Assembly (NCBI RefSeq): GCF_022170785.1
Contig: NZ_CP081870.1
Location: 1,724,001-1,788,000, forward strand
DNA from: Rossellomorea marisflavi
GTDB lineage: Bacteria > Bacillota > Bacilli > Bacillales > Bacillaceae_B
Reading direction: 5' to 3'
Length of the DNA: 64,000 bases
A model generated the notes under the pieces. The model worked only from the letters and a program-made list of their open reading frames with translations. It was not told the DNA's origin and ran no database searches. This document shows, piece after piece, positions 63,925-64,000 of this stretch (its first letter is position 1; the number at the start of each line of letters is the position of its first letter). The position numbers were made by a program, and so were the translations under genes.

Positions 63925-64000
63925 TCAACCATGCTTTTGTTCTGATACTCCTTCAGGGAACCACACCATAGGATTCTCGCTGAGATCCCGTTCGACATCA
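63925..64000 (-). CDS. C-terminus of a gene continuing past the window (partial)
   Basis: Minus-strand reading frame ending DVERDLSENPMVWFPEGVSEQKHG before a TGA at 63925-63927. It is open to the window edge and stops just before the bidirectional terminator, so it looks like a real 3' end. In B. subtilis, ylbP (a GNAT acetyltransferase) follows ylbO, but 24 residues are not enough to name it. Confidence 0.5.
   Translation of the reverse strand, partial: DVERDLSENPMVWFPEGVSEQKHG

Overview
The window is chromosomal DNA of a Bacillus-like Firmicute (Bacillaceae). From about 8.4 kb to the end, the gene order follows the Bacillus subtilis stretch ktrC-rnjA-rpoY-ykrA-defB-ykyA-pdhABCD-slp-sr1-speA-yktA-yktB-ykzI-yktC-ylaF-bipA-ylaH-ylaI-ylaJ-ylaK-ylaL-glsA-ylaN-ftsW-pycA-ctaA-ctaBCDEFG-ylbC...ylbO. 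Proteins such as PdhA-D and SpeA are close to the B. subtilis sequences as I remember them. GC looks moderate by eye and TTG starts are common, so a Rossellomorea/Bacillus-type genus is likely, but I cannot fix the species. I see no rRNA, tRNA, phage, insertion sequence or CRISPR array.

Layout. 0-8.4 kb: the end of a VWA-type membrane protein, an MscS channel, a heterodimeric ABC exporter and a two-gene cytochrome bd oxidase with a strong Rex/Fnr-type dyad upstream. 8.4-14.1 kb: KtrC, RNase J1 with RNA polymerase epsilon (RpoY), an unannotated 23-residue basic micropeptide, a HAD phosphatase, peptide deformylase and the lipoprotein YkyA. 14.1-19.5 kb: the pyruvate dehydrogenase operon, with a possible leader attenuator and a long hairpin between pdhB and pdhC. 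19.5-27 kb: Slp-like lipoprotein, a small membrane protein, a deacetylase-like lipoprotein, the dual-function RNA SR1 with its peptide SR1P, SpeA, a nitronate monooxygenase-like protein and the ykt genes. 27-39.8 kb: BipA, the yla cluster, glutaminase, YlaN, FtsW and pyruvate carboxylase. 39.8-47.8 kb: haem A/O synthesis and the cytochrome caa3 operon, followed directly by a DUF420/CtaM gene. 47.8-64 kb: an Eis-like acetyltransferase, a permease and the ylbC-ylbO cluster (Y-complex protein YlbF, RsmD behind a ylbH-leader region, CoaD, YlbJ, YlbK, YlbL, TmcAL, YlbN-RpmF, GerR).

How the parts fit. The region is mostly central metabolism and respiration: carbon entry through PDH and pyruvate carboxylase, and two kinds of terminal oxidase (bd quinol oxidase and caa3 cytochrome c oxidase) with haem synthesis and assembly factors. 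RNA-level control recurs: RNase J1, the Y-complex subunit YlbF, SR1/SR1P (SR1P binds GapA and RNase J1 in B. subtilis) and several structured leaders.

The window is largely conserved core. The least explained elements are the basic micropeptide gene and its structured downstream RNA (about 11.4-11.6 kb), the pdh leader and intercistronic hairpins, the operator layout at SR1 and at the bd oxidase, and a few lineage-variable genes inserted into the conserved order.
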